The notes beneath the pieces were generated by a model. It was not told the DNA's origin. It saw nothing but the letters and a program-made list of their open reading frames with translations, and ran no database searches. DNA of 64,000 bases. Origin: UBA1351 sp963677625. Its GTDB lineage: Bacteria > Bacillota > Clostridia > Lachnospirales > Vallitaleaceae. This document shows positions 19,701 to 27,379 of the stretch, piece by piece; the first letter of the stretch is position 1; each line of letters starts with the position of its first letter. The stretch lies in assembly GCA_963677625.2 (NCBI GenBank), contig CAXXSW010000011.1, positions 1 to 64,000 on the forward strand. Direction: 5' to 3'. A program made the position numbers and the translations under genes.

Positions 19701-20333
19701 GTTTCAGAACTAAAGGAAGCTGAACAAAGAGAGAAATTCAATGACTCATCCTATGTTGGAAAAGATCTCAAGGAAACCATGATTTTAGAAAAGCCCATCC
19801 CTGATTTTATACAGAAGAAGGACCAGAGTTTAAAGGGATCAGCCTATGGCTTGGTTATGCATAAGATTTTGTCTTTGTTACCAGCAAAAGCTGGATATAC
19901 TTTTGAAGTGCTTAAGAATTTTGTGGAAGAGTTAATAGACCAGTCAATTATTGAAGAGGTATATCGAGATAAGATCTATATCAAGCCTATTCTTGACTTC
20001 ACAAAACAATCTATATATGGTGAAATTATTGAGGCAGGTAAAAGAGGTGAGTTATATAAAGAACAGCCTTTTGTTCTTGGCATTGATGACCATGGTGACC
20101 ACAGGATGATTCAAGGTGTCATTGACCTTTTTTACGAAAAAGATGGAAAATTAATTTTATTAGATTATAAAACTGACTATATAGAGGATAAGCAAGCAGA
20201 TATGCTTCTTGATAGATATAAAATTCAATTGGATTATTATAGTCAAGCCTTATCGGATATAACAGGTAAAGAAGTAAGTCATAAGTATATTTATAGCTTA
20301 AGTCTTGGACGCTTACTGGAATATGAATCATAA
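16752..20333 (+). CDS. addA: ATP-dependent helicase/nuclease subunit A (AddA)
   Basis: The motor subunit of AddAB: a UvrD-like superfamily 1 helicase fused to a RecB-type nuclease, about 1193 residues. Visible signatures are the P-loop AAAGSGKT (residues 25-31), helicase motif II VLVDEYQDTNEVQ, motif III region VGDLKQSIYKFR, motif VI EELRLLYVGLTRAREKL, and the nuclease core LLDYKTD near residues 1137-1142. I chose ATG 16752 because TAAGGAG (16739-16745) precedes it; the frame remains open to 16701 but has no supporting signal. It stands alone here, separated from addB by the V-ATPase operon, the small gene and pyk. Confidence 0.97.
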   Translation: MAFTYTQDQKKVIFTEGRSILVSAAAGSGKTAVLVERIIRKITNKDQLVSIDQLLIVTFTKAAASEMRERIGKGIEEALEAESDPVILEHLISQLTLLPAANIMTMHSFCLKIIKSYYHLIDLDPTFRIGNETELVLLKEEIMDELLEDRYEEGSESFLALVESFASGKNDNKIKEIIFRTYSFAMSNPWPLKWLDDSYELLQIESVEEFLNSEYYQMIVKHVRTGLISLNTFFEELEELMNMDQGPDKYKDTVSALKDWLLYSIHQLEEKDYLAVVKYAEQVSIPALSRKSKGYDKELAARAKDLINDIKKNMASVLDLRYDPDHILDEISIIRSLVGEIVSLTKAFKEAYESEKETKAIIDFNDIEHFALKLLYTGKEASEIAAIYKDQFAEVLVDEYQDTNEVQEAILKSLSKENNLFMVGDLKQSIYKFRLAKPEIFKQKYNTFDYEDSLHIKIDLAKNFRSRSHVLNMTNHIFESIMSKELGDVDYDQHAKLNMGAVDYQEGSDHDDDFIPEIIIGEKEDDKTKEELQSEMVASKIKQLLSDPDMEIFDKDEKIFRRPKYSDICVLMRSPSTTIQTLKQLMEEEQIPYEADVTSGFFDAVEVQVIMSMLKIIDNPFQDIPLTSVLRSPLAGLTENELLLIREYDEGVSFQEAFWSFASDQTALGDDLLEPLVLKVNQFTELYESFRQRAKRLSLEELLDHIYKETGYYFYTGLMENGPQRMNNLDYLRLQAKNFENSSYKGLFNFIRYVDHIKKYEIEIPEPLIGKKDSGVAIMSIHRSKGLEYPIVIIMNIHKEFNMMDLREGFMLHQEMGFACDYYDYKRRFRMESPFSKAIRIKSREELLSEELRLLYVGLTRAREKLILTGVVNKLDKFEDRLMDNLGWVGKVDLNRVKRAKSYLDWLLMTCPQKADWVKWDIYSKESTIALMKEYSKEVKEVNQLKVDMLSHALVMDRSIDYLQVLNEPYHHENQIGKYVTMSVSELKEAEQREKFNDSSYVGKDLKETMILEKPIPDFIQKKDQSLKGSAYGLVMHKILSLLPAKAGYTFEVLKNFVEELIDQSIIEEVYRDKIYIKPILDFTKQSIYGEIIEAGKRGELYKEQPFVLGIDDHGDHRMIQGVIDLFYEKDGKLILLDYKTDYIEDKQADMLLDRYKIQLDYYSQALSDITGKEVSHKYIYSLSLGRLLEYES

Positions 20334-20470
20334 GATTATTTATCTAGTTTTAGTATGTCCCTTGACTTTAGAATAATATGTGTTTGAATGGATATAATAT
20401 TAAGATGCTTGTAAGTATAAGAAATGTCATGTAAAATATAGCCAGACTTTTAATAGGAAGGAGACAGAAT

Positions 20471-21208
20471 ATGTCTCAATATGAGAATTTTGCCTACATC
20501 TATGACCATCTAATGGAAGAGGTAGATTATGAGAAATGGCTTTTCTTTATAGACGGCGTTTTTAAGGGAGAAAATATTAACTCTGTTTGTGACTTAGGGT
20601 GTGGGACCGGAAACATAACCATTCCCTTGGGAGTCAAAGGTTACGACATGATTGGCATCGATCTTTCTGAGGATATGCTTATGGTTGCAAGAGAAAAAGC
20701 TATTGACACCGATCAGGAGATACTTTTTCTTAATCAAGATATGAAAGAGTTTGAGCTATATGGAACAGTTGATGCAATTATAGCTACTTGCGACAGCATA
20801 AATTACCTTCAGACAAAAGACATACCGCAATTTTTAAAGTGGGTACATAACTATTTGAATCCTAAAGGGATTTTTATTTTTGATTTGAACACAGAGTATA
20901 AGTTTGATAAAGTATACGGTAATCAGACTTTTTCAGAATTGGGTGAAGACTTTGCCTATGTGTGGGAAAATCAATATTCATCTGAAGCTAAGATGAATGA
21001 GTACTATATCAGCTTCTTCCTTGAGGAGGAAGCTGGTCTTTATAGCAGAAGTGATGAATATCACTGTGAGTATGTTCATGATTATAAATGGTTGATTCAT
21101 GAGCTTGAAAAATTGGATTTTAATATCCTTGGTCTTTATGATAACTATACAAGTGATAAGATACATGAGAAAACTGAAAGAATGACATTTGTTGTTAGAA
21201 AAGTCTAG
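20471..21208 (+). CDS. Class I SAM-dependent methyltransferase
   Basis: A 245-residue methyltransferase with the SAM-binding motif VCDLGCGTGNITIPL near residue 40, the acidic post-II loop GIDLSEDM and a motif DAIIATCDSINYL. The beginning MSQYENFAYIYDHLM is common to the YqeM-like group of unknown substrate. AAGGAGA precedes the ATG. It is followed 31 nt later by hslO, which suggests co-transcription. The methylated substrate is not evident. Confidence 0.87.
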   Translation: MSQYENFAYIYDHLMEEVDYEKWLFFIDGVFKGENINSVCDLGCGTGNITIPLGVKGYDMIGIDLSEDMLMVAREKAIDTDQEILFLNQDMKEFELYGTVDAIIATCDSINYLQTKDIPQFLKWVHNYLNPKGIFIFDLNTEYKFDKVYGNQTFSELGEDFAYVWENQYSSEAKMNEYYISFFLEEEAGLYSRSDEYHCEYVHDYKWLIHELEKLDFNILGLYDNYTSDKIHEKTERMTFVVRKV

Positions 21209-21239
21209 AAATATGATGGATTGGTAAAGGAAGATAAAT

Positions 21240-22121
21240 ATGAGCAGAATTTTAAGAGCAACAACAGAAAATGGTGAAGTACGGGCTTTTGTTGCTGAAA
21301 CAAGAGACTTAGTTAACAGGATAACCACAATGCATAAGACTAGTCCGGTTGCTAGTGCTAGTCTTGGTAGAACACTTACAGCAGGAGCTATGATGGGGGC
21401 GATGTTGAAGGGTGACAAGGACATACTAACAATTTCTATAAAAGGAGATGGCCCCCTAGGTGGTATTATGGTGACAGCCAATGGTCTAAATGAAGTAAGG
21501 GGTTATGTCACCGAGCCCTTAGTTGATATTCCAAGGAAAGCTAATGGTAAATTAGATGTTTCAGGAGCAGTAGGTAAGGGTAAGTTGACTGTCATTAGAG
21601 ATTTAGGCCTAAAAGAGCCATATGTAGGTCAAATTGATCTTGTTTCAGGTGAAATTGCCGAAGATTTAACTTATTATTTTGCGGCTTCTGAACAGACTAA
21701 CTCAGTGGTTGCACTAGGAGTTCTCGTTGATAAGGACTATTCCATTAAGCAAAGTGGAGGCTTTATTATTCAGCTCTTGCCCGGTGCGAGTGAAGAGACT
21801 ATATCTCGTTTAGAAAAAAATATTTATAGTATTAAGAGTGTGACTGAAATGTTTGAAAGTGGTATGGCGGCAGAAGATATACTGGAGTCTGTTCTTGAAG
21901 GACTTTCCCCGAAGGTCCATCAAATTATAAGTCCTGTATTTAAGTGTCAATGCTCTAAAGAAAAATTTGAAAATGCTTTACTTACTATTGGACAGGATGA
22001 TATGGATGAGATAATTAAGGCTGGTGAAACCATAGAAACCTCATGTCATTTCTGTAACACACAGTATTATTTTACTATAGATGAATTAAAGAAGATTCGT
22101 GTAAGAATGGATCATAAATAA
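21240..22121 (+). CDS. hslO: Redox-regulated chaperone Hsp33
   Basis: The 293-residue cytoplasmic holdase is activated by oxidation of its zinc-bound thiols. All four zinc cysteines are visible: Cys236 and Cys238 (KCQCSKEKF) and Cys269 and Cys272 (SCHFCNTQY), giving the family CxC...CxxC pattern. The N-terminal domain carries the expected GDGPLGGIMV segment. It lies among other stress and redox genes. Confidence 0.96.
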   Translation: MSRILRATTENGEVRAFVAETRDLVNRITTMHKTSPVASASLGRTLTAGAMMGAMLKGDKDILTISIKGDGPLGGIMVTANGLNEVRGYVTEPLVDIPRKANGKLDVSGAVGKGKLTVIRDLGLKEPYVGQIDLVSGEIAEDLTYYFAASEQTNSVVALGVLVDKDYSIKQSGGFIIQLLPGASEETISRLEKNIYSIKSVTEMFESGMAAEDILESVLEGLSPKVHQIISPVFKCQCSKEKFENALLTIGQDDMDEIIKAGETIETSCHFCNTQYYFTIDELKKIRVRMDHK

Positions 22122-22133
22122 AGCTAGACTTTT

Positions 22134-22167
22134 TGGATGGAGAAAATCTTTCCTTGATCCATTTTTT
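22134..22167 (+). terminator. Probable terminator after hslO
   Basis: TGGAT (22134-22138) pairs with ATCCA (22157-22161) around a partly paired purine/pyrimidine interior, followed by six T residues. The stem is imperfect. Confidence 0.5.
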
Positions 22168-22222
22168 CTATCTGGTATCATAATAGTGAAAGAAAAATGA
22201 AAACAAGAAATGGAGAGAACCC

Positions 22223-22603
22223 ATGAAAGAAGCTATTGCAACAAACAAGGCACCAGGTGCTATTGGCCCATACTCACAAGGGATTATTGCAGGAGATTTT
22301 GTTTATGTTTCCGGTCAAATACCAATTGATCCGTCAACAGGTGAATTTGCAGGTGATAATATAAGTTCACAAACCAAACAGTCATTGACCAATGTGGCGG
22401 CTATTCTTAAAGAAGCAGGCTGTAATATGGATCAGGTTGTAAAAACAACTGTCCTACTTGATAACATTGAAGATTTTGCTGGAATGAATGAAGTATATAA
22501 CACCTTCTTTGAGGAGCCCTATCCAGCAAGAGCCGCTTTTGCAGTAGAAACACTACCAAAAAACGCCTTGGTTGAAATAGAGGTTATTGCATACAGGAAA
22601 TAA
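22223..22603 (+). CDS. ridA: RidA-family reactive imine/enamine deaminase
   Basis: The 126-residue cytoplasmic enzyme hydrolyses reactive 2-aminoacrylate and related imines released by PLP enzymes. The motifs GAIGPYSQGI, YVSGQIPIDP, and the active-site region PYPARAAFAVETLPKNALVEIE with the conserved Arg are intact. GGAGAG precedes ATG 22223. Length is exactly typical. Confidence 0.95.
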   Translation: MKEAIATNKAPGAIGPYSQGIIAGDFVYVSGQIPIDPSTGEFAGDNISSQTKQSLTNVAAILKEAGCNMDQVVKTTVLLDNIEDFAGMNEVYNTFFEEPYPARAAFAVETLPKNALVEIEVIAYRK

Positions 22604-22646
22604 TGGCCTATAAGAAGAGCTTGTAGGTTATACAGAGCACAAAAGG

Positions 22647-22682
22647 CAAGGTAAGCGTGAAGCGTTTTACCTTGTTTTTTTG
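22647..22682 (+). terminator. Terminator after ridA
   Basis: CAAGGTAA (22647-22654) and TTACCTTG (22667-22674) form a perfect 8-bp stem, followed by a run of T residues to 22681. Confidence 0.88.
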
Positions 22683-22693
22683 TTCTAAAAAGA

Positions 22694-22708
22694 TGATAAT
22701 GATTATCA
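22694..22708. promoter_or_regulatory. Fur box upstream of the transhydrogenase operon
   Basis: TGATAATGATTATCA is an exact match to the 7-1-7 Fur operator TGATAATnATTATCA described in Bacillus. It lies between the ridA terminator and the pntAA promoter, directly before the -35. A PerR (TTATAATnATTATAA) or Zur box would differ at the outer or central positions, so Fur is the best reading. Confidence 0.75.
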
Positions 22709-22712
22709 GTTA

Positions 22713-22742
22713 TTGCTATATTTTGGTTTTTTATAGTATAAT
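22713..22742 (+). promoter_or_regulatory. Promoter of pntAA-pntAB-pntB
   Basis: A -35-like TTGCTA (22713-22718), an 18-nt spacer and a perfect -10 TATAAT (22737-22742) stand immediately right of the Fur box and 72 nt before the first start codon. Confidence 0.6.
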
Positions 22743-22813
22743 GAAAGTAAAGAAAGTGTATTAAAAGTGAAACTAGAAGATTGAATGACAAAATATGATA
22801 AGGAAGGAGATAT

Positions 22814-23980
22814 GTGATTAAGCTATCACATAAATGGAGAATGAAAATAGCAACACTTTGTGATAAAAAGGAAGCTCGGGTTGCTCTCGTTCCCGTCAGT
22901 ATAAAAAAATTACTGGACTTGGGTGGAGAGCATGAAAAGGTTGAAATCTTAATTGAAAAGGGCTTGACGACCATGGTAGATGATGAAGAATATAAAAGTG
23001 CAGGAGCTATTATTTTAGATGATAGGGATATGATTCTTGGACAGGCGGACATACTTCTTTGGGTCAATGCACCAAACCCAGAGGATATTAGTAAAATGAA
23101 AAAGGGTGCCATAAACATCTCTTTTCTTGATCCTTATAATAATAAAGAATTGGTGGAAACTTTTGCTAAACATGATATCAATGCTATTAGCATGGAGATG
23201 ATACCTAGAATGACACTAGCCCAGAAGATGGATGCCTTAAGTTCTCAAGCGTCTCTTGCAGGCTATGCTGCTGTTATTCTAGGAGCTGATAAGTTAGATA
23301 GGATATTTCCTATGATGATGACGCCGGCAGGAACTATTCCTCCTTCTAGAGTTTTTGTTATAGGAGCAGGAGTAGCTGGGCTCCAGGCTATAGCAACAGC
23401 TAAAAGGTTGGGTGCAAGAGTTGAAGCATTTGATACACGACCAGTAGTAGAAGAACAGGTAGCTTCTTTAGGGGCTAAGTTTATTAAGGTGGATTTAGGT
23501 GAAACTGGTCAGACCAAAGATGGCTACGCCAAAGCATTGACTGAAGAACAATTGAAGCTTCAACAAAAAGCCATGGCAAAATCATGTGCATCTGCTGACC
23601 TGGTTATTACAACAGCCAAACTCTTTGGACGACAGGCACCTGTCATTGTTACTAAGGAGATACTTTCAGATATGAGAAATGGGTCGGTTATTGTTGATCT
23701 CGCAGCAGGAAGTGGTGGTAATGTTGAGGGAACGGTTATGGACCAAACGACTATTGTTGAAGGTGTTCATATTATTGGCTTAGATAATTTGCCTGGACAG
23801 GTAGCTTTTGATGCATCGTCTATGTATGCATCTAATCTAACTAATCTTATCACCCACTTTTATGATAAAGAATCAGGAACCTTAAATCTAGATAGGTCTG
23901 ATGAGATTATGAATGGATGTCTAGTTGTATACGAAGGAAAAGTTGTCAATGAACGTTTAAAAGAAATATATGGAGGTTAG
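22814..23980 (+). CDS. pntAA: NAD(P) transhydrogenase subunit alpha, part 1
   Basis: This is the NAD-binding domain I of the proton-translocating transhydrogenase, which moves hydride between NADH and NADP+. The 388-residue protein has the alanine dehydrogenase/PntA fold, with VFVIGAGVAGLQAIATAKRLGA as the dinucleotide-binding loop and the mobile-loop region GGYAKALTEEQ-like segment (here DGYAKALTEEQ). GTG 22814 follows AAGGAG by four nt; ATG 22841 is an alternative start. The alpha chain is split into two genes, as in Rhodospirillum-type enzymes. Confidence 0.93.
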   Translation: MIKLSHKWRMKIATLCDKKEARVALVPVSIKKLLDLGGEHEKVEILIEKGLTTMVDDEEYKSAGAIILDDRDMILGQADILLWVNAPNPEDISKMKKGAINISFLDPYNNKELVETFAKHDINAISMEMIPRMTLAQKMDALSSQASLAGYAAVILGADKLDRIFPMMMTPAGTIPPSRVFVIGAGVAGLQAIATAKRLGARVEAFDTRPVVEEQVASLGAKFIKVDLGETGQTKDGYAKALTEEQLKLQQKAMAKSCASADLVITTAKLFGRQAPVIVTKEILSDMRNGSVIVDLAAGSGGNVEGTVMDQTTIVEGVHIIGLDNLPGQVAFDASSMYASNLTNLITHFYDKESGTLNLDRSDEIMNGCLVVYEGKVVNERLKEIYGG

Positions 23981-23982
23981 TC

Positions 23983-24285
23983 ATGGGAATTATGTTAGTA
24001 TTTGTACTGGTATTGGCATCTTTTTTAGGGTTTGAATTGATTTCAAAGGTTCCTTCTCAACTACATACACCTTTGATGTCAGGATCCAATGCCATTTCAG
24101 GAATTACAGTTGTTGGTGCTATCTTAAGCTTGACGGGTACCTTTGTGGCCACTGGTGAGATGGCAAGAATTATATTGGGAACACTTGCAGTGTTTTTTGC
24201 AACTATAAATGTTGTTGGAGGTTACATGGTAACAGACCGAATGCTGTCCATGTTTAATGGAAAGAAAAAGGAGGGTGACAAATGA
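23983..24285 (+). CDS. pntAB: NAD(P) transhydrogenase subunit alpha, part 2
   Basis: A 100-residue membrane protein with three helices that forms part of the proton channel (domain II). The conserved HTPLMSGSNAISGI segment near residue 30 is present. It starts two bases after pntAA and overlaps pntB by four bases, so the three genes form one translational unit. Confidence 0.92.
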   Translation: MGIMLVFVLVLASFLGFELISKVPSQLHTPLMSGSNAISGITVVGAILSLTGTFVATGEMARIILGTLAVFFATINVVGGYMVTDRMLSMFNGKKKEGDK

Positions 24286-25691
24286 TTCCTTTAGATATTA
24301 TTAATCTTATGTATATCATTGCCGCCATCCTCTTTATTCTTGGACTTAAGATGTTAGGCAGGCAGGACCAGGCAAGGAAGGGAAACCTTATATCTGCTAT
24401 TGGTATGCTTATTGCTATAATCGCGGCTCTTATCAGTCATAATAGTCTCCAATGGCAGTGGATTGGACTTGGGATTGTTGGAGGTTCACTGGTTGGAGCA
24501 ATAGCTTCGAAGAAAGTTGCTATGACTGCAATGCCAGAGATGGTTGCTCTTTTTAATGGTTTTGGTGGTGCAGCAAGTCTCTTGGTGGGTTGGGCAGAGT
24601 ATCAAAAAGTTGTTTCAGAAGGCGGTCTTGAAAGTGCAACTTCTTTCAGTTTGTTGATTATCATTATTACTGTCCTTATTGGTGGACTGACTTTTACGGG
24701 TTCTATTATTGCGTGGGGTAAACTGGCTGGGAAAGTTCCATCGAAACCTATTCAATATACCGGTCAGCAAGTGGTGAACTTTGGTATTCTTGTTCTTTTG
24801 TTTACAGGTTCACTGCTATTTGCTGTTCTTCGAGAGGTTGAGTTCATTGAATCTTATCCATTGCTGATTTTTATTATTGTATTATCTCTTATATTGGGAG
24901 TTAGTTTTGTTATACCCATTGGTGGTGGAGATATGCCTGTTGTTATTTCTCTTTTGAATTCATTTAGTGGTATGGCAGCCTGTGCAGCAGGTTTTGTAAT
25001 TACAAATAATGTCTTGATTGTAGCTGGTGCCTTAGTTGGCTCTTCGGGTATTATTTTAACGACGATAATGTGTAAGGCTATGAATAGGAAACTGACTAAT
25101 GTTTTGTTCAGTGGTTTTGGTTCTGGTTCTGTTGCTTCTAAGGGTGCTGGTGTTAAAGGAGAAGCAAAACCAGTTTCAGTTGAAGATGCTTATTTAATGC
25201 TTGAAGCAGCAAGTAATATTTTGATTGTTCCTGGATATGGAATGGCAGTGGCCCAGGCCCAACATGCTGTATCCGAATTGGCGGCACAATTGGAAGAGAA
25301 TGGAGCAGAGGTGAATTTTGCTATACATCCTGTTGCCGGTCGTATGCCTGGTCACATGAATGTTCTTTTAGCAGAGGCTAATGTACCTTATGAGAAGCTT
25401 AAGGAAATGGATGATGTTAATCCTACCATTGAAATGGTAGATATTGCTATTGTCATAGGTGCCAATGACGTTGTTAACCCGGCAGCAAGAACAGATGAAG
25501 GTTCACCAATTTATGGTATGCCGGTAATCAACGTTGATAAGGCTAGAACGGTTATTGTTATGAAGCGATCATTGAATCCGGGATTTGCAGGTATAGATAA
25601 TCCTTTATTCTTTAATGAAAATACGAGGATGCTTTTTGGAGATGCCAAGAAAACGACTCAAGGATTGGTTGCTGAATTCAAGGAAAGCTAG
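24282..25691 (+). CDS. pntB: NAD(P) transhydrogenase subunit beta
   Basis: A 469-residue protein with about eight or nine membrane helices, followed by the NADP-binding domain III (from about residue 300). GYGMAVAQAQHAV, HPVAGRMPGHMNVLLAEA and IVIGANDVVNPAA mark the NADP site. Together with pntAA and pntAB it completes the enzyme. It would couple proton flow to NADPH supply, which matters in a lysine fermenter that makes NADH and reduced cofactors. Confidence 0.96.
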   Translation: MIPLDIINLMYIIAAILFILGLKMLGRQDQARKGNLISAIGMLIAIIAALISHNSLQWQWIGLGIVGGSLVGAIASKKVAMTAMPEMVALFNGFGGAASLLVGWAEYQKVVSEGGLESATSFSLLIIIITVLIGGLTFTGSIIAWGKLAGKVPSKPIQYTGQQVVNFGILVLLFTGSLLFAVLREVEFIESYPLLIFIIVLSLILGVSFVIPIGGGDMPVVISLLNSFSGMAACAAGFVITNNVLIVAGALVGSSGIILTTIMCKAMNRKLTNVLFSGFGSGSVASKGAGVKGEAKPVSVEDAYLMLEAASNILIVPGYGMAVAQAQHAVSELAAQLEENGAEVNFAIHPVAGRMPGHMNVLLAEANVPYEKLKEMDDVNPTIEMVDIAIVIGANDVVNPAARTDEGSPIYGMPVINVDKARTVIVMKRSLNPGFAGIDNPLFFNENTRMLFGDAKKTTQGLVAEFKES

Positions 25692-25756
25692 TAGTAAAAT
25701 TGGCGACAATTTTTACACTCAATAATTCTTATTTGATAGTAAGTTGAGATATAAGA

Positions 25757-26030
25757 TGCCTAGGCTTGTATTAAAATATGAGCCTAGGTATTTGTTCTTT
25801 ACTAGGAAAGTCCTCCATAGGACTTTCCGTCGACAATTGGAACAATTTGCCTTCGGCAAAACCGAGGATGTAAAACATCCTCTTTGTTCTTCTATAGGAA
25901 AGTTCTCTATTTGAGTTTTATGAGTAGAAACATCTCATAAAATGTTAAGGAAACTTTCCTGGCGCAACAATCGCAAAGCGAATGAGGCGGAGCCTCTTTG
26001 TTATAGATAAATATAGTTTAGGAAAACTCA
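25757..26030. repeat. Tandem array of related hairpin units
   Basis: The gap after pntB is packed with stems. They are CCTAGGCT/AGCCTAGG (25759-25788), GGAAAGTCCT/AGGACTTTCC (25805-25828), TTTGCC/GGCAAA (25846-25860), GAGGATG/CATCCTC (25864-25882), AGGAAAGTT/AACTTTCCT (25896-25960) around TTTTATGAG/CTCATAAAA, TCGC/GCGA (25971-25981) and GAGGC/GCCTC (25984-25996). The order GGAAAG stem, AACAAT, GC stem, GAGG stem, TTTGTT occurs twice with different paired bases, and TAGGAAAACTC at about 26014 begins a third worn copy. The first stem may also terminate pntB transcription. I cannot assign it to a known repeat family. Confidence 0.75.
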
Positions 26031-26093
26031 ATAGTCATATAGTTCAAAAGCCTTTGTAATATATAGAAGTATAATGCAATTAGAGGAAAATAT

Positions 26094-26173
26094 ATGATGA
26101 AAAACAGAAAAGTGTGGCTTTCTTAATAATATTATTAATCAATTTTTTGCAATTATCTTCGATTGTATCTTAA
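26094..26173 (+). pseudogene. Possible remnant of a signal peptide coding region
   Basis: ATG 26094, behind AGAGGAAAA, reads MMKNRKVWLS and stops. Shifting frame at 26123 continues with LIILLINFLQLSSIVS before another stop. Together these resemble a basic N-terminus plus hydrophobic core broken by one frameshift. Only this leader-like piece is visible; the rest to 26323 holds no gene. Confidence 0.3.
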
Positions 26174-26323
26174 AGCTATTTCCATTATAGTTAATATGAG
26201 AGGATGCTTACCGTCTAAATTAGTGAGAAGTCAATTAGAAGACGAATCTATAAGGGGTATCTAGGATTTGTTTTTTATTTATTGGTAATGATTATTTATT
26301 GATAAGTTAGGGGTTATTTAATA

Positions 26324-27310
26324 ATGAAAAAAGTAATTCAATTAATACTTTTTCTTGGATTCGGGTTGGTGGTTGTTCTGACCGGGTGTCAGGATAGATA
26401 TGGGGATGACGATTCTTACTTGAATCCCGGGATAGAGTCAAAAGAGATTGACACAACTTGGGATATGGAAGAAAATGAAATCATACAAAGTAAGGAGATA
26501 AACATGAAAGAAAGTCTATATTCAGTACCTAGTGATATGGCAGCAAGCAGTTTTGACGTGACTTATGGAAATGTTAAACTAAAAACCTATGAATCAAAAA
26601 CAACAGGGAGTAGCCGTAAGGTGAATGTTATTTTACCACCAAACTACTCAGAAAAAGAGACCTACCCTGTTCTGTACTTACTTCATGGTATTGGTGGGGA
26701 CCAAAATGAATGGATGTTGGGTAATCCAGATAAAATTCTTGGAAACCTAATCCATAATGGTGATGCAAAATCAATGATTATTGTCTTGCCAAATGTTAGA
26801 GCTAGAAGAGATGACAGCGTTCCAAGTAATATTTTTTCTCTTGAACATTTCGCGGCCTTTGATAATTTTATCAATGATTTAAGGGATGACCTAATGCCTT
26901 TTATCGAGGAAACTTATAGTATCAAAACAGGTAGAGAAAATACAGCCATTGCAGGACTCTCTATGGGTGGTAGAGAATCTTTATACATAGGTTTTTCAAT
27001 GCCTGATACCTTTGGCTATATAGGGGCTTTTTCACCAGCCATTGGTCTGTTTTCCTATAGTAGCGGTGGGATTGATGAACCTGGTCTTATTATGCCTGAA
27101 AATCTCAAGTTACCTGAAGCCTATGGGGATACAATGGTTATGATTGTTAATGGTGATAATGATACAGTGGTTCATGATTGGCCAATTCAATACCGTCAGG
27201 CACTAGTTGATAATGGAGTTGATCATCATTTTTATATAACACCTGGTGGTCATGATATGAATGTATGGAAACATGGCCTATATAATTTTGCAAAAAGACT
27301 TTTTTGGTAA
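26324..27310 (+). CDS. Lipoprotein esterase of the CE1/esterase D type
   Basis: A 328-residue exported alpha/beta hydrolase. The N-terminus is a lipoprotein signal ending in the lipobox VLTGC (Cys22), so the enzyme should be anchored on the outer face of the membrane. The catalytic Ser213 sits in GLSMGG, with YPVLYLLHGIGG forming the oxyanion loop and the His in TPGGHDMNVW near the C-terminus. Family members deacetylate or release feruloyl groups from plant polysaccharides. The actual ester is not known. Residues 23-75 are an acidic linker. It is followed by a two-domain esterase that acts inside the cell. Confidence 0.88.
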   Translation: MKKVIQLILFLGFGLVVVLTGCQDRYGDDDSYLNPGIESKEIDTTWDMEENEIIQSKEINMKESLYSVPSDMAASSFDVTYGNVKLKTYESKTTGSSRKVNVILPPNYSEKETYPVLYLLHGIGGDQNEWMLGNPDKILGNLIHNGDAKSMIIVLPNVRARRDDSVPSNIFSLEHFAAFDNFINDLRDDLMPFIEETYSIKTGRENTAIAGLSMGGRESLYIGFSMPDTFGYIGAFSPAIGLFSYSSGGIDEPGLIMPENLKLPEAYGDTMVMIVNGDNDTVVHDWPIQYRQALVDNGVDHHFYITPGGHDMNVWKHGLYNFAKRLFW

Positions 27311-27379
27311 AGCTAAAATGGGAAGAAAAAGATTATAGTTCAATAATTAATAAACGCAAGGTTTAAGGAGGAGAAAGCT

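Noticed and set aside
20978..21481. Minus-strand open frame (167 codons) opposite the methyltransferase and hslO
   Set aside because: Antisense shadow of two conserved genes, with no start signal.
22519..23118. Long minus-strand open frame (199 codons) opposite ridA and pntAA
   Set aside because: It is antisense to two well-recognised genes, spans an intergenic terminator and Fur box, and shows no family features.
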